Under the pieces are notes generated by a model. It did not search any database, was not told the DNA's origin, and saw nothing but the letters and a program-made list of their open reading frames with translations. Below, in pieces: positions 23,881 to 35,812 of a DNA stretch of 64,000 nt. Origin of the DNA: Sciurus carolinensis (Eukaryota > Chordata > Mammalia > Rodentia > Sciuridae); NCBI RefSeq assembly GCF_902686445.1, contig NC_062217.1, positions 82,293,258-82,357,257 of the forward strand. The letters are read 5' to 3'. Position 1 is the first letter of the stretch. Each line of letters opens with the position of its first letter. A program made the position numbers and the translations under genes.

Positions 23881-24465
23881 ATTTGTTGTTGCTATTGAAG
23901 GCAGACTATGTTTTAGTACATAGTTCCAGTAGAAAACAAATGATTCAAATTGGATAACTTGAGATGAAAGTGGTGTTTACAAAAATGTGAACATGGTATG
24001 GGAAAATTTAGGACACAGTTCTTTGGGGCTAGTAATAGCAGTCCTGGGTCCCTTGTTCCCACACCGTGGCAGGAATGGTTGAGAAGAAGGAGAACTTGCT
24101 GTGATGCAGAGACAGAACCCCTGTAGGAGCTATAGCCTTGGTCTAGTGACCTACTCACCCACTGTGATCATACCAGAAAGAACAGGGGTGGAGGAAGAAA
24201 TGAACACACTGCTTCCGCTTTGCCCTCTCTTAGATCTTCAACTGGAGTCACCCGCTGGCCAAACTCTACCAGAGGCAGGAGGACAAGAGAGTCCATTGAT
24301 AAAATCAACATAATTAATTTTTCTGGGTTTAGAGCAGGGTGGAGTTAGGTGAGAATGAATCTAGAAGGCAAACATTATATCCAGCATGGTGTCCTTTCTT
24401 CTACTAAACCTTCTGTTGGTTGTTATTTTTGTATTTGAAGGATTCTGATTTTTTTTGTTTGTTTA
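23881..24465. other. Unassigned sequence
   Basis: No recognised feature. Confidence 0.4.
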
Positions 24466-24678
24466 TTGTTTGTACCAGGAATTGGGCCCAGGGACATTTA
24501 ACCACTGAGACACATTCCCAGGTCTTTATTTATTTATTTTTAAATTTTGAGACAGGGCCTCACTAAGTTGCTTAGGGCCTCGCTGAGTTGCTGAAGCTGA
24601 CTTTGAACTCACGATCCTCCTATCTCAGCCTCCAGAGCCCCTGGGACTACAGGTGTGCACCAACATGCTCAGCTAGGA
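24466..24678 (-). mobile_element. B1-dID SINE
   Basis: Reverse-complement ID part (gaattgggcccagggacatt, cactgagacacattcccagg) and B1 part (gagacagggcctcactaagt ... gggactacaggtgtgcacc). Confidence 0.88.
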
Positions 24679-24689
24679 TACTGATTTTT

Positions 24690-25785
24690 CCAAATTTTTC
24701 TTTTTGAATTTTTTGAAGTACAATTTGTATTTAATAAACTCAGATTTTAAGAGAATAGTTCAATGAATTTGGCAAATGTACACATCTATGTAATCCCCTC
24801 CACTTCCTTTGTACTCCCTTAGGGTCAATCTTTTTTCCCTAACCTGGGTTGAAGACAATCACTAATCAGATTTTTTCACTATAATTTTGTCTTTTCTGGA
24901 ATTTCATATAAATGGAATAATGTGTTGTCGTTTGGGTCTGACTTCTTTCACTTTGCATGATATTTTCATGTCTCACCCATATTGCATGTTCTGACTTTTT
25001 ACTAGTGGTTTTCCGTTGTCTGAATATACAACTTGTTTATCTATTCACTAGTTTATGAATATGTGGTTTGTTTCCGGTTTGGGACCACTAAGAATAATGT
25101 TGTTATAAATGCCTACAATAACTGTGTGGATCAATGTACTTATTCTTGATTATACAGTTAGAAATGGAGTTGCTGAGTTAAATGTTAAGTGTGTGTTTCT
25201 TATTAAAAAAACTGCAAAATTGTTTTCAAAATGGGTATACCAGTATGGTAAAACCAACCATGGTGAGTGTTCCAGTGACTCTACCTCCATGCTGGTGTTT
25301 GGTATTGTCGGCATTTAAATTTTCAGCTACTCTAGTGAATATAGTAGTATCTCTTTGTTGCTTAATTTGCATTTCTTTGTTAATTAGTGATGTTGAACAT
25401 CTTTACTTACTGGCTCTTCACATGTATTCTTTTGTGAAGTGTCTGTTTAAATCTTTTGTCCATCCTGTCACAACATTGAACCCAGGGGCGCTTCACCACT
25501 GGGCCACATCCCCAGCCCTTTTTTAAAATTTTTTTTTTATTTAGAGACAGGGTCTTACTTAGTTGCTGTGGCTGACTTTGAACTCAGGATCCTCCTGCCT
25601 CAGTCTCCCAAGTCTCTGAGATTATAGGTGTGCACCACTACACCCAACCTTTTGTCCATGTTTTGATTATTTTTCTTCTTATTGGTAAGTTGTAGTAGTT
25701 CTTTTTATGTGTAGGACACAAGGTCTTAATTGGATATATGTTTTATAAAATTTTCTGCCATTTTATTTTCTGAAGTGGGTTGTCA
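24690..25785 (-). mobile_element. Ancient L1M (3' UTR and ORF2 C-terminus), split by a SINE
   Basis: L1M phrases on both sides of the SINE at 25464-25648: 'aatttcatataaatggaataatg', 'gcatgatattttcatgtctc', 'tgaagtgtctgtttaaatct' to the left, and 'gtagtagttctttttatgtg' to the right. Confidence 0.8.
25453..25659 (-). mobile_element. B1-dID SINE with TSD
   Basis: TSD CTTTTGTCCAT at 25453-25463 and 25649-25659. Between them are the ID part (gaacccaggggcgcttcacc) and the B1 part (gagacagggtcttacttagt ... ttataggtgtgcaccacta). The target is L1M. Confidence 0.95.
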
Positions 25786-25917
25786 ATGTCAAATAAAAAC
25801 ATAGAGACAAATCTTCAAGCAAGAGGTTTTATTTAGGAATAAACAAACAATTATATTGTAATTCAGGACATGAGCACCGTTTGAGGGCCCCTAGTATGTC
25901 TGAAGAACAAAAGAGAG

Positions 25918-26065
25918 CTGGGTGCAGAGGTGCATGCCTATAATTACAGCAGTTAGACTTCAGAGGCTGAGACAGGAGGATCACAAGTTCAATGCTAGCC
26001 TCAGTCACTTAGTGAGGCCCTAAGCAACTTAGTGTGACCCTGTCTCAAAATATTGGGGGCAGGGG
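25918..26065 (+). mobile_element. B1-dID SINE (mainly B1 part)
   Basis: gctgggtgcagaggtgcatg, gaggctgagacaggaggatc, taagcaacttagtgtgaccc, then a short degraded ID remnant. 25786-25917 before it is unassigned. Confidence 0.82.
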
Positions 26066-26094
26066 AGGCCAGTAGTAAAACCCCCATTCCTTTT

Positions 26095-27605
26095 TTTTTC
26101 TACTTAAATTTTAGGATTTTAACTTTTAAATTTAGGTTTGGGATCTATTTTAAGCTAATTTTTGGCACCTAGTAAGATAAGAGTTCTAAGATTTTTTTTT
26201 CCCCACATGGTGACTATTCCAGTGCCATTTATTGAAAACTGTTTTTCACTCAGTGAAGTATTTTGGCACTTGTTAAAGATCATTTGACTAAGTACATGTG
26301 GGTTACTTCTGGGCTGTACTTAGTCCCACAAATGGGTGTATCTTTATACACATGCCACACTCTCTTGATGATTACCTATTACAGCAGTTTAAATCATCTA
26401 AATTTTCCTCTTCTTTTTAAATACTGCTTAGCTATCTTAAATCATTTGCTTTCTGTATCAATTTTAGAATCTACTTGCCAATTTCTGCAAGAAAATGCTT
26501 TCTGTGATTTTGATTAAGATTTCATTGAATCTAGTGATTTAGGGAAAAAAACTAACAGAATTGAGTTCATGGACACAGTGCCACTCTCCATTTATTTAGA
26601 TCTTCTTTACAGTCTTTGAACATCATTTTGCATTTCTCAAATCTTCTGCACATTTTGTTAAATTTATCTCAAAAGATTTTCTATACTATTGTAAATGTAA
26701 TTGTTTTTTAAATGTCATTTCAATATTTTCTGTCAATATATAGAAATAAAATGATTATTGTATACTGATCCAGTGATCTTGTTTAAAAAACCCACAATAT
26801 CTAGTAGATTTTATATATTATATTCCCTTAGGAGATATAAATAGATAGAAAGCTAGGTAGATATAGAGATGTATCTTTATATTCATATTTACATTTTTGC
26901 ATATGACATGTTGACTGCAAATACAGTTTTACTTCTTTAACACACTCTTTGCTTCTTTTCTTGCCTTATTGAACTGTCTAGGACTATAAGTATAATGTTG
27001 AATGAAAGTTGGAAAAATCGATATCTTTGTCTTTTTCCTGTTCTAAGGTAGAAAGCATGTAGTTTTTACAGTTCAGTATGATGTTAGCTCTAAGCTTTTT
27101 ACAGATGTCCTTTTTCATATTGGGGAAATTTCATTCTAGCCTGAGTTTGCCAAGAATTTTTACCATGACTAGGTGGCACTGAACTCTGTCAAATATTTTT
27201 TATGCATCTGTGAGATGATCATGTTTTTTCTCCTTCAATCATTAATAAAAGGAACTGCATTAATTCATTTACACATATTGACCTTATAGTACATTCCTTG
27301 GACAAAATCCATTTGATCATGATATATTAATCTTTTAATATATTGATAGAGTCAGTTCCCTAATATTTTCTTAAAGATTTTCACATTTATGACCATGAAG
27401 GATGTTGGTCTAGAGTTTTCTCCTCTGCCCTTGTCAGGTATTAAATCAGGGTAATGTAGGCATCATAACATGAATGGAGAAGTCTTCCTCCTCTCTTTCT
27501 TAATATAGTTTGTGAGAGATTGTCTTTATTTATTTCTTAAATGCCTGATAGAATTCATCATGAAGTTGTCTGGGACTAGAGTTTTCTTTGTGGGAGGGTC
27601 TTTAA
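26095..27605 (-). mobile_element. Ancient L1M ORF2 region
   Basis: Continuous L1M minus-strand ORF2 text, from 'gtgccatttattgaaaactg' through 'ttgatcatgatatattaatc' to 'gtctgggactagagttttct'. No usable frame remains. 27606-27735 is unassigned. Confidence 0.8.
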
Positions 27606-27735
27606 TTAAAAATTAACCTTATGAACAATGATATTTATCAAAGAGCTTCCTTATAAAAACAGCACCAGGTGATATGTTTTATTGGTGACATTCTACTACT
27701 CTTAAATATTGGGGCACCCCATGTTATTCAGGCCA

Positions 27736-29340
27736 TTCAAAAATTTTTCCCACATTTTTATTGGTATATTATAGTTGTACATAATGGTGGGATTTGCTGT
27801 TACATATTCATACATGTACACAATATAACAATATAGTTTGGTCAATATCATTTCCCAGTATTTCCCCTTTTCCTCTATCCTCACTCCCCTGGTCTCTTTC
27901 CTTTACTCTACTAACCTCCCTTCACTTTTTATGAGATTGCCCCAGAGACACACACCTTTCTTTTCCTTTTTCCTCTCTAGATTTCACAAATGAGAGAAAA
28001 ATATATGACCCTTGACCTTGTGAGTTTGGCTTATTTTGTTTAACATAATGATCTCTAGTTTCATCCATTTTCCGGCAAAGTTTTTCTTCATGGCTGAATA
28101 AGACTCCCTTGTGTGTGTGTGTGTGTGTGTGTGTGCACCACATTTTCTTTATCCATTCATCTGTTGACGAGCACCTAAGGTCATCGACTATTGGGAATCA
28201 TGCTGCTATAAACATGGGTATGCATGTATCACTATAGTATGACTTAAATTCGTTTGGATAAATACCGAGGAACAGTACAGTTGGGTCATATGGTAGTTTT
28301 ATTCCTAGTCTTTTGAGGACCCTCCATACTAATTCATAGTGGTTGTACTAATTTACAATCCCATCAACAGTGTAAAAGTGTACTTTTTTCTCTATAACCT
28401 CTCTAGCATTTATTATAATTTGTATTCTTGATGGCTGCCATTCTGACTAGTATGAGATAAAATCTCAGTGTAGTTTTAATTTGCATTTCCCTAATTACTA
28501 ATGATGTTTAATAATTTTTCATATATTTGTTGTCATTTGAATTTCTCTTTTGAGAAGTGTCTGTTTACTTCATTTGCTCATATATTAATTGGGTTTTTTT
28601 TTTTTTTTGGTGTTACTTTTCTTTATATATTCTAGATTTTAATTCCAGAAGACTAGTTATCAAAAATTTTCTCCCATTCCGTATGTTCACTCTTCACATT
28701 CCTAACTGTTTCCTTTACCATGCAGAATCTTTTAAATTTGATGCCATTACATTTGTTAATCTTTGACATTATTTCCTGTGCTTTGAAGTCCTCTTAAGAA
28801 AGTCATTGTCTGCACCTATATGCTGGAGTATTGACCTACTATTGACATTTTTTTCTAAGGGTTGCAGAGTTTCTGGTAACTCCTAGGTCTTTGATTCATT
28901 TTGAGTTGATTTTTGTGCAGGGTGAGAGATAAGGGTCTAGTTTCAATCTTCTACACATGGATAACCAGTTGTCCCAGCACCATTTGTTAAGAAGGCTGTT
29001 TTAGGTATGTTTTTGGAAACTTTGTCAAGGATGAGATGACTGTATCTGTGTGGGTTTGTCTCTGTGTCTTCTATTCTGTACCCTTGGTCTACATTTCTAT
29101 TTTTATGCAGTACCATACAGTTTTTGTTACTATAACTCTGCAGTATAATTTGAAGTCAGGTGTTGTGATGCCTCCAGCATGGCTTTTTGTGGTTTAGAAT
29201 TGCTTTGGTTATTCTGGGTCTTCTGATCTTCCAAATAAATTTTTGGACTATCTTTCTTTTTCTGTGAAGAGTATCACTGGTGTTTTGATGGGGATTGCAT
29301 TGAATCTTTACATTGCTTTTCGTAGTAGTAAGGTATTCAA
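27736..29340 (-). mobile_element. 5'-truncated L1 (3' UTR and ORF2 part)
   Basis: Rodent L1 3' tip, pyrimidine-rich UTR, then ORF2 C-terminus up to the mid RT/thumb (cttcatggctgaataagact ... gggattgcattgaatcttt). Many stops. Contains (TG)n at 28110-28135. ATTCAAAA at both ends (about 27737 and 29333) may be the TSD. Confidence 0.85.
28110..28135. repeat. (TG)n microsatellite inside L1 ORF2
   Basis: About 12 TG units where sister L1 copies have 'ttgtgtatatat'. Confidence 0.97.
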
Positions 29341-29539
29341 AATTATTGAAAGATTATGCTTCCATGTTTTGTTAAAATTTTAAGTTGATTAATCTTTCAT
29401 ATGCTTTGGATTCAAAATTACTGATCATAGTATTAGCAAACATTGGCAACATTAAAATATTAACCATTAGGACTCCAATAGTTATCACTATTAGGTAATA
29501 TACTAGTAAAATTGATTGCCTTATAAAGGGACAAAAACC

Positions 29540-29855
29540 TTAATCTTCTGTTTTAGGGCAGTTCAAGTTTTCTACTTTTCTTCAGTCTGTTTTTTGACTT
29601 TCAAGAAATCTATTTCATCTAAGTCATTGAATTGGGGGAGCTTAATGTTATTCAAACTAATTCCTTTATATACTGTAGGTATTGTAGTGATAATCCTCTT
29701 TCATTTCCAATTGATAATTCATGCATTTAATTGTCCAATTAGAGGTTTACTGATTTTATTGATATTTTCAAAGAGCAAACTTTTGGTTTCATTTTCTTTC
29801 ATTTGCCCATTTTCTATTTCACTGATTTTTGGTGTTGTCTTCTTACTTCTTTTCT
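29540..29855 (-). mobile_element. Ancient L1M fragment (ORF2 N-side)
   Basis: Text such as 'tactgattttattgatatttt' and 'catttgcccattttctatttc' resembles the L1M linker between endonuclease and RT. 29341-29539 is AT-rich and unassigned. Confidence 0.55.
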
Positions 29856-29874
29856 TCTTCACCCAATAATTCAG

Positions 29875-30214
29875 ATCTGGTTAGGTCCTGGGGATTCCAC
29901 CTCCAGGAATGGGTTAACGCTGTCTTGTGGGGTTTCTAGTTCTCATGGTACTTTGAGAGCAAGTTGTTCAGAATCAAGGACACTCCATGTTCTTGGTCCC
30001 TTCTGCATATGACCCTTTCCCTTTCCACTCCTCCACCATGTTGTGGTATAGCCAAGGGAGCTCTTGCTGGGATTCAGGCTCCATGCTGTTTGGACACTCC
30101 AGCCACCAGAACTGTGCACTAAATAAACTTCTTTTCTTTATAAACTACCCAGAATCACGTATTTCGTTTCAAAAACACAAAATGGACCAGGACACTTAAA
30201 CTTTTGGTGTGTAT
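29875..30214 (+). mobile_element. MaLR LTR, 3' part
   Basis: Body and end of a MaLR-type LTR: 'ggttaggtcctggggattcc', 'cagaactgtgcactaaataa' (AATAAA at about 30121), 'ttctttataaactacccaga', 'cacaaaatggaccaggaca'. The left end is not typical, so it may be truncated. Confidence 0.68.
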
Positions 30215-30265
30215 TTGTTTCAAAAACACAAAATGGACCAGGACACTTAAACTTTTGGTGTGTAT
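30166..30265 (+). repeat. 51-bp tandem duplication at LTR end
   Basis: The 49-bp block 30166-30214 (starting gtttcaaaaacac) is repeated at 30217-30265 with period 51. It covers the LTR 3' end and its flank. Confidence 0.95.
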
Positions 30266-30317
30266 CACTGTAAAATTCCCCTTTTGATCTCTAGTATTAC
30301 TTCTTCCTTATGTATCA

Positions 30318-30471
30318 TCATCCACATATCAGCGAGATCATTCGTCCTTCGGTTTTATCTCACTTAGCAGGATATTCTTCAATTTCATCCATTTACCAAC
30401 AAATGCCATAATTTTATTTTTCTTTATGGCTGAGTAATATTCCATTGTGTGTATATATATATATCATTGTG

Positions 30472-30517
<46 letters not shown>

Positions 30518-33500
30518 AGTTTCTTTATCTATTCATTAATTGAAGGGCATCTAGGTTGGTTCCACAATCTAGCTATTGTGAACTGAGCAGCTATGAACAT
30601 TGATGTGGCTGTATCTCTGTAGTATGCTGATTTTAAATCCTTTGGGTATATGCCAAGGAGTGGGATAGCTGGGTCAAATGGTGGTTCCATTCCAAGTTTT
30701 CTAAGGAATCTCCATACTGCTTTCCAGAGTGGCTGCACTAATTTGCAGCCCCACCAGCAATGTATGAGTGTACCTTTTTCCCCACATACTCCCCAACACC
30801 TATTGTTGCTTGTATTCTTGATAATCGCCATTCTAATTGGGGTGAGATGGAATCTTAGGGTAGTTTTGATTTGCATTTCTCTTATTACTAGAGATGTTGA
30901 ACATTTTTTCATATATCTGTTGATTGCTTGTACATCTTCTTCTGTGAAGTGTCTGTTCATATCCTTAGCCCATTTGTTGATTGGGTTATTTGCATTCTTC
31001 GTGTAGAGTTTTTTGAGTTCTTTATAGATTCTGGAAATTAGTGCTCTATCTGAAGTATGATTTGCAAAGATTTTCTCGCACTCTGTAGGCTCTCTCTTCA
31101 CATTGCAGATAGTTTCCTTTGCTGAGAGAAAGCTTTTTAGTTTGACTCTATCCCAGTTATGGATTCTTGCTTTTATTTCTTGTGCTATGGGAATCCTGTT
31201 AAGGATGTCTGATCCTAAGCTGACATGTTGAAGATTTGGACCTACTTTTTCTTCTATAAGATGCAGGGTCTCTGGTCTGATTCCAAGGTCCTTGATCCAT
31301 TTTGAGTTGATTTTGTGCAGGGTGAGAGATAGGGGTTTAGATTCATTCTGTTGCATATGGATTTCCAGTTGTCCCAGCACCATTTGTTGAACAGGCTGTC
31401 TTTTCTCCATTGCATGTTTTTGGCACCTTTGTCTAGTATGAGAAAACTGTATTTATTTGGGTTTGTGTCTGTGTCCTCTATTCTGTACCATTGATTTACC
31501 TGTCTATTTTGGTGCCAATACCATGCTGTTTTTGTTACTATTGTTTTGAAGTATGGTTGAAGTTCTGGTATTGCAATACCCCCTGCTTCACTCTTCCTGC
31601 TAAAGAGTGCTTTAGTTTTTATTCTTCCAGATGAATTTTGTAATTGCTTGCTCTATTTCTGTAAGGTACATCATTGGGATTTTAATTGGAATTGCATTGA
31701 ATCTGCATAGCACTTTTGGTAGTATGGCCATTTTGACAATATTAATTCTGCCTATCCAAGAACATGGGAGATCTTTCCATCTTCTAAGGTTTTCTTTAAT
31801 TTCTTTCTTTAGTGTTCTGTAGTTCTCCTTGTAGGGGTCTTTCACCTCTTTTGTGAGATTGATTCTCAAGTATTTTATTTTTTTGAGGCTATCGTGAATG
31901 GGGTAGTTTTCCTAACTTCTTTTTCTGAGGATTTATCAATTATGTATAAAAATGCATTAGGTTTATGAGCATTGATCTTATATCCTGCTACTTTACTAAA
32001 TTCACTTATGAGTTTTAAAAGTTTTCTGGTGGAATTTCCAGGTTCCTCTAAATATATAATCACGTCATCAGCAAATAGGGATAGTTCAAGTTCTTCTTTT
32101 CCTATTCGTATCCCTTTAATTTCTTTGGTCTGTCTAATTGCTCTGGTTAGAGTTTCAAGGACAATGTTGAATAGAAGTGGTGAAAGAGGGCATCCCTGCC
32201 TTGTTCCAGTTTTTAAGGGGAATGCTTTCACTTTTTCACCATTTAGAATGATATTGACCATGGGCTTAGCATAGATAGCCTTTACAATGTTAAGAAATGT
32301 TCCCACTATCCTTATTTTTTCTAGTGTTTTGCGCATGAAGGGGTGCTATATTTTATTATGCTTTTTCTGCATCTATTGAAATAATCATGTGATTCTTGAC
32401 TTTAAGTCTGTTGATATGGTGAATTACATTTATTGATTTCTGGTTGTTGAACCAACCCTGCATCCCTGGGATAAAATCCACTTGATTGTGGTGCACTATC
32501 TTTTTAATATATTTTTATATGGGATTTGCTAAAATTTTGTTGAGAATTTTTGCATTGATATTCATTAAGGATATTGGTCTTAAATTTTCTTTCCTCGATG
32601 TGTCTCTGTCTGGTTTAGGTATCAGGGTGATATTGGCTTAATAGAATGAGTTTGGAAGGGTTCCCTTCTCTTCTATTTCATGGAATACTTTGAGGAGTAT
32701 TAGAATGAACTCTTCTTTAAAGGTTTTGCAGAACTTGGCTGAGAACCCATTAGGTCCTGGACTTTTCTTCGTTGGTAGGCTTTTGATGACCTCTTCTACT
32801 TCATTACTTGAAATTGATCTATTTAAATTGTGTATGTCCTCCTGGTTCAGTTTGGGTAAATCATATGTCTCTAGAAACCTGTTGATGTCTTTGAGGTTTT
32901 CTAATTTGTTGGAGTATAGATTTTCAAAATCGCTTCTAATTATGTTTTGTATTTCACTCATGTCTGTTGTGATATTTCCTTGTTCATTCCGAATTTTAGT
33001 AATTTGAGTTTTCTCTCTCTTTCTCTTTGTTAGTGTGGTTAAGGGTTTATCAATTTTGTTTATTTTTTCAAAGAACCAACTATTTATTTTGTCAATTTTT
33101 TTGATTGCTTCTTTTGTTTCAATTTCGTTGATTTCAGCTCTGAGTTTAACTATTTCCTGTCTTCTACTACTTTTGGTGTTGGTCTGTTCTTTTTTTTTCT
33201 AGGGCTTTGAGCTGCAGTGTTAGGTTGTTTATTTGTTGATTTTTTCTTTTTTTATTGAATGTGCTCCGTGAAATAAATTTTCCTGTAAGTACTGCTTTCA
33301 TAGTGTCCCAGAGATTTTGATATGTTGTATCTTTGTTCTCATTTACCTCTAAGAATTTTTTTATTTCCCCCCTGATGTCTTCTGTTATCCATTCATCATT
33401 CAATAGCATATTATTTAATCTCCAAGTGTTGGAGTAGTTTCTGTTTTTTATTTTGTCATTTATTTCTAGTTTCAATCCATTATGATCTGATAGAATACAA

Positions 33501-34155
33501 GGTATTATCTTTATCTTCTTGTATATGCTAACAGTAGCTTTGTGGCATAATATATGGTCTATTTTAGAGAACGATCCATGTGCTGCTGAGAAGAAAGTGT
33601 ATTTGCTCTTTGTTGGATGGTATATTTTATATATGTCCATTAAGTCTAGATTATTGATTATGTTATTAACACCTATGGTTTCTTTGTTCAATTTTTGTTT
33701 GGAAGATCTGTCCAGTGGTAAAAGAGGTGTGTTGAAGTCCCCTAGTATTATTGTGTTGTGGTCTATTGATTCCTGGAATTGAGAAGGATTTGTTTGACAT
33801 ACATGAATGAGCCATTGTTTGGGTCATAGATATTTGATTGTTATGTCTTGCTAATTTATGCTTCCCTTAAGCAGTATGAAATGTCCTTCTTTATCCCTTC
33901 TGACTAACTTTGGCTTGAAGTCCAAAGGATGGATACTCCAGCTTTTTTGCTGAGTCCATGTGCATGGTATGTTTTTTCCCGTCCTTTCACCTTTAGTCTA
34001 TGGGTATCTCTTTGTATGAGATGAGTCTCTTGCAGGCAGCATATTGTTGGATCTTTCTTTTTAATCCAATCTGCAAGTCTATGTCTTTTGATTGATGAGT
34101 TCAGGCCATTAACATTCAGGGTTATTATTGAGATATGACTTGTATTCTCGGTCAT
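30318..34155 (-). pseudogene. L1 ORF2 (endonuclease/reverse transcriptase) pseudogene
   Basis: Homologous to ORF2p, the endonuclease plus reverse transcriptase that nicks the target and copies L1 RNA in the nucleus. The ATG is at 34153-34155 (protein starts MTENTSHISII) and the ancestral stop at 30318-30320. The frame survives only in pieces: 33904-34155 (endonuclease start with LNVNGLN and LQETHL), 33167-33691, 32638-32961, 31875-32336 (FADD RT motif present), 31612-31869 and 30529-31410 (C-terminal Cys/His-rich block). A small deletion lies near 33780-33900. (TA)n expansion at 30447-30513 lies within the ORF. Non-functional. Confidence 0.92.
30447..30513. repeat. (TA)n microsatellite inside L1 ORF2
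   Basis: TA repeats with an internal partial duplication of 'catTGTGTATATATA', at the same ORF2 site where the copy at 28110 has (TG)n. Confidence 0.97.
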
Positions 34156-34410
34156 TTGGCTCTTTTTTGTTTTTTGACATGACTTGGTTTCTCCTTTATG
34201 TGGCTGTTCCTTTCGGGTAGTTCCTCCCTTTGCTGATTTACATCATTGTTTTTCATCTCTTCCTCATGAAATATTTTGCTGAGAATTTCTGTAGTGCTGG
34301 CTTTCTTGTTGTAAATTCTTTAGCTTTTGTGTATCATGGAAGGATTTTATTTCGTCATCAAATCTGAAGGTAAGTTTTACTGAGTATAAGATTCTTGGTT
34401 GACATCCATT

Positions 34411-35238
34411 TTATTTCAGAGCTTGAAAAATGTTGTTCCAGGCCCTTCTAGCTTTTAGGGTCTGGGTTGAAAATTCTGCTGATATCCGTATTGACTTCCC
34501 CTGAATGAAATTTGATTCTTTTCTCTCATGGACTTCAAAATTCTGTCTATTTTGTATGTTAGGTATTTTCGTTGTAATGTACCTTGGTGTGGGTCTGTTG
34601 TAATTTTGTATATTTGGAGTCCTATAAGCCTCTTGTACTTGATTTTCCATTTCACTCTTCAGATTTGGGAAATTTTCTGATATTATTTCATTGAATAGAT
34701 TGTTCATTCCTTTGGTTTGTTTCTCTAAGCCTTCCTCAATCCAATAATTCTTAAATTTGGCCTTTTCATGATATCCCATAATTCTTGTAGATTCTGTTCA
34801 TGATTTCTTACCATCTTCTCTGTTTGGTGAACTTTGTTTTCAAGATTAAATATTTTGTCTTCAATGTCTGAGGTTCTGTCTTCCAGGTGTTCTATCCTAT
34901 TGGTTATGTTTTCTATGGATTTCTTTATTTGGTTTATTGTTTTTTTTATTTCAAGGAATTGTGGTTTTTTTTTTTTTTGTTGTTGTTGTTGTTTTCAGTA
35001 TTTCTAACTCTTCATTAAAATGATCTTTTGCTTCTGGTCTTTGCTCTTTTAACTGTTGATTGGTGTCATCGTTCAAGACCTGCATTTGCTCTTTCATCTC
35101 ATTGTTTGCTTCTCTGATCATTTTAATTATGTACATTCTGAACTCCCTTTCTGACATTTCTTCTGACATGCTGTCATTGGATTTTATTGCTGTAACATCT
35201 AGGTTTGTTTGGGACATTTTCTTCCCTTGTTTTTTCAT
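34411..35238 (-). pseudogene. L1 ORF1 pseudogene
   Basis: ORF1p is the RNA-binding trimeric chaperone of L1. 34951-35238 holds the N-terminus and coiled coil start (MKKQGKKMSQTNLD; EMSEREFRMYIIK). 34411-34779 holds the RRM/C-terminal region (YRTPNIQNYNRPTPR). A poly-T stretch with GTT repeats at about 34966-34995 (plus strand) disrupts the coiled coil, and the two parts are in different frames. Confidence 0.9.
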
Positions 35239-35239
35239 A

Positions 35240-35812
35240 TTGCTCAGGTATCTACCCCTCTAGTAGTGAAACTCTGAGATATTGCAGATTTCCTCTATTG
35301 ACTTATAGTGTCCCTGTATATTTCCAATAACTCATCTTCTAGCCTTCAGTAGCCTGAAGTCTTGGAGGAACTTGATAATGCAGTGATACACAAGTAAGAT
35401 GCCCCTCTAGGGGTGGTGGCCTTTAGGTGAGGTATATTCCCTGCTAGTGGGCAGAGGCGCCTCCACTTGTTGACAAATGGTCAGTCAAAGGGGGACTAGA
35501 TTGTGGGCTGGGGCATGGCTGGTCTGGGCCGGGGTCTCTGGTTCTACCGCCCTGGTGGGAAAGCCTCGCCTGGTGGGGAAGACTCACCTGGTGGGGAAGT
35601 CTAGCTGGGCAGCTTTCCTCCAAGAAGTTCCCTTCGGACCAGAACTACTTTCTGGGCCAGAGAGCCTCGCCCTGCAAGTGAGTGTCTCGCTGGGCATCCC
35701 TCCTCTGCAACTTTCCCTGGGGTCGGGAACTACCGCCTGGATTGGGGAACCTGGCCCTGCGAGGGACTCTCTCACTGAGTGGTCCTCCTCTGTGACATTC
35801 CCTGGAGTCCGG
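35240..35812 (-). promoter_or_regulatory. L1 5' UTR (promoter) with small tandem units
   Basis: GC-rich text upstream of ORF1. It has three 18-bp units at 35551-35604 (cctggtggggaag...) and two to three units of about 85 bp from about 35625 to 35812 (gccctgc landmark at 35669 and 35754). No YY1-type ATGGCGGC start is seen, so the outermost 5' end may be lost. Unrelated to the promoter at 47.3-48.3 kb. Confidence 0.75.

Larger units (their letters stand above)
30305..35812 (-). mobile_element. Long L1 with promoter, decayed (second-oldest lineage)
   Basis: Has, on the minus strand, a GC-rich 5' UTR (about 35240-35812), ORF1 (34411-35238) and ORF2 (30318-34155), in normal L1 order. The pyrimidine-rich 3' UTR and poly(A) tail are missing: it stops right after the ORF2 stop at a junction near 30305. 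Every ORF is broken several times. Its ORFs align with the copy at 42.1-48.3 kb but its 5' UTR does not. Flanks are L1M/MaLR on the left and L1M on the right. Confidence 0.92.
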
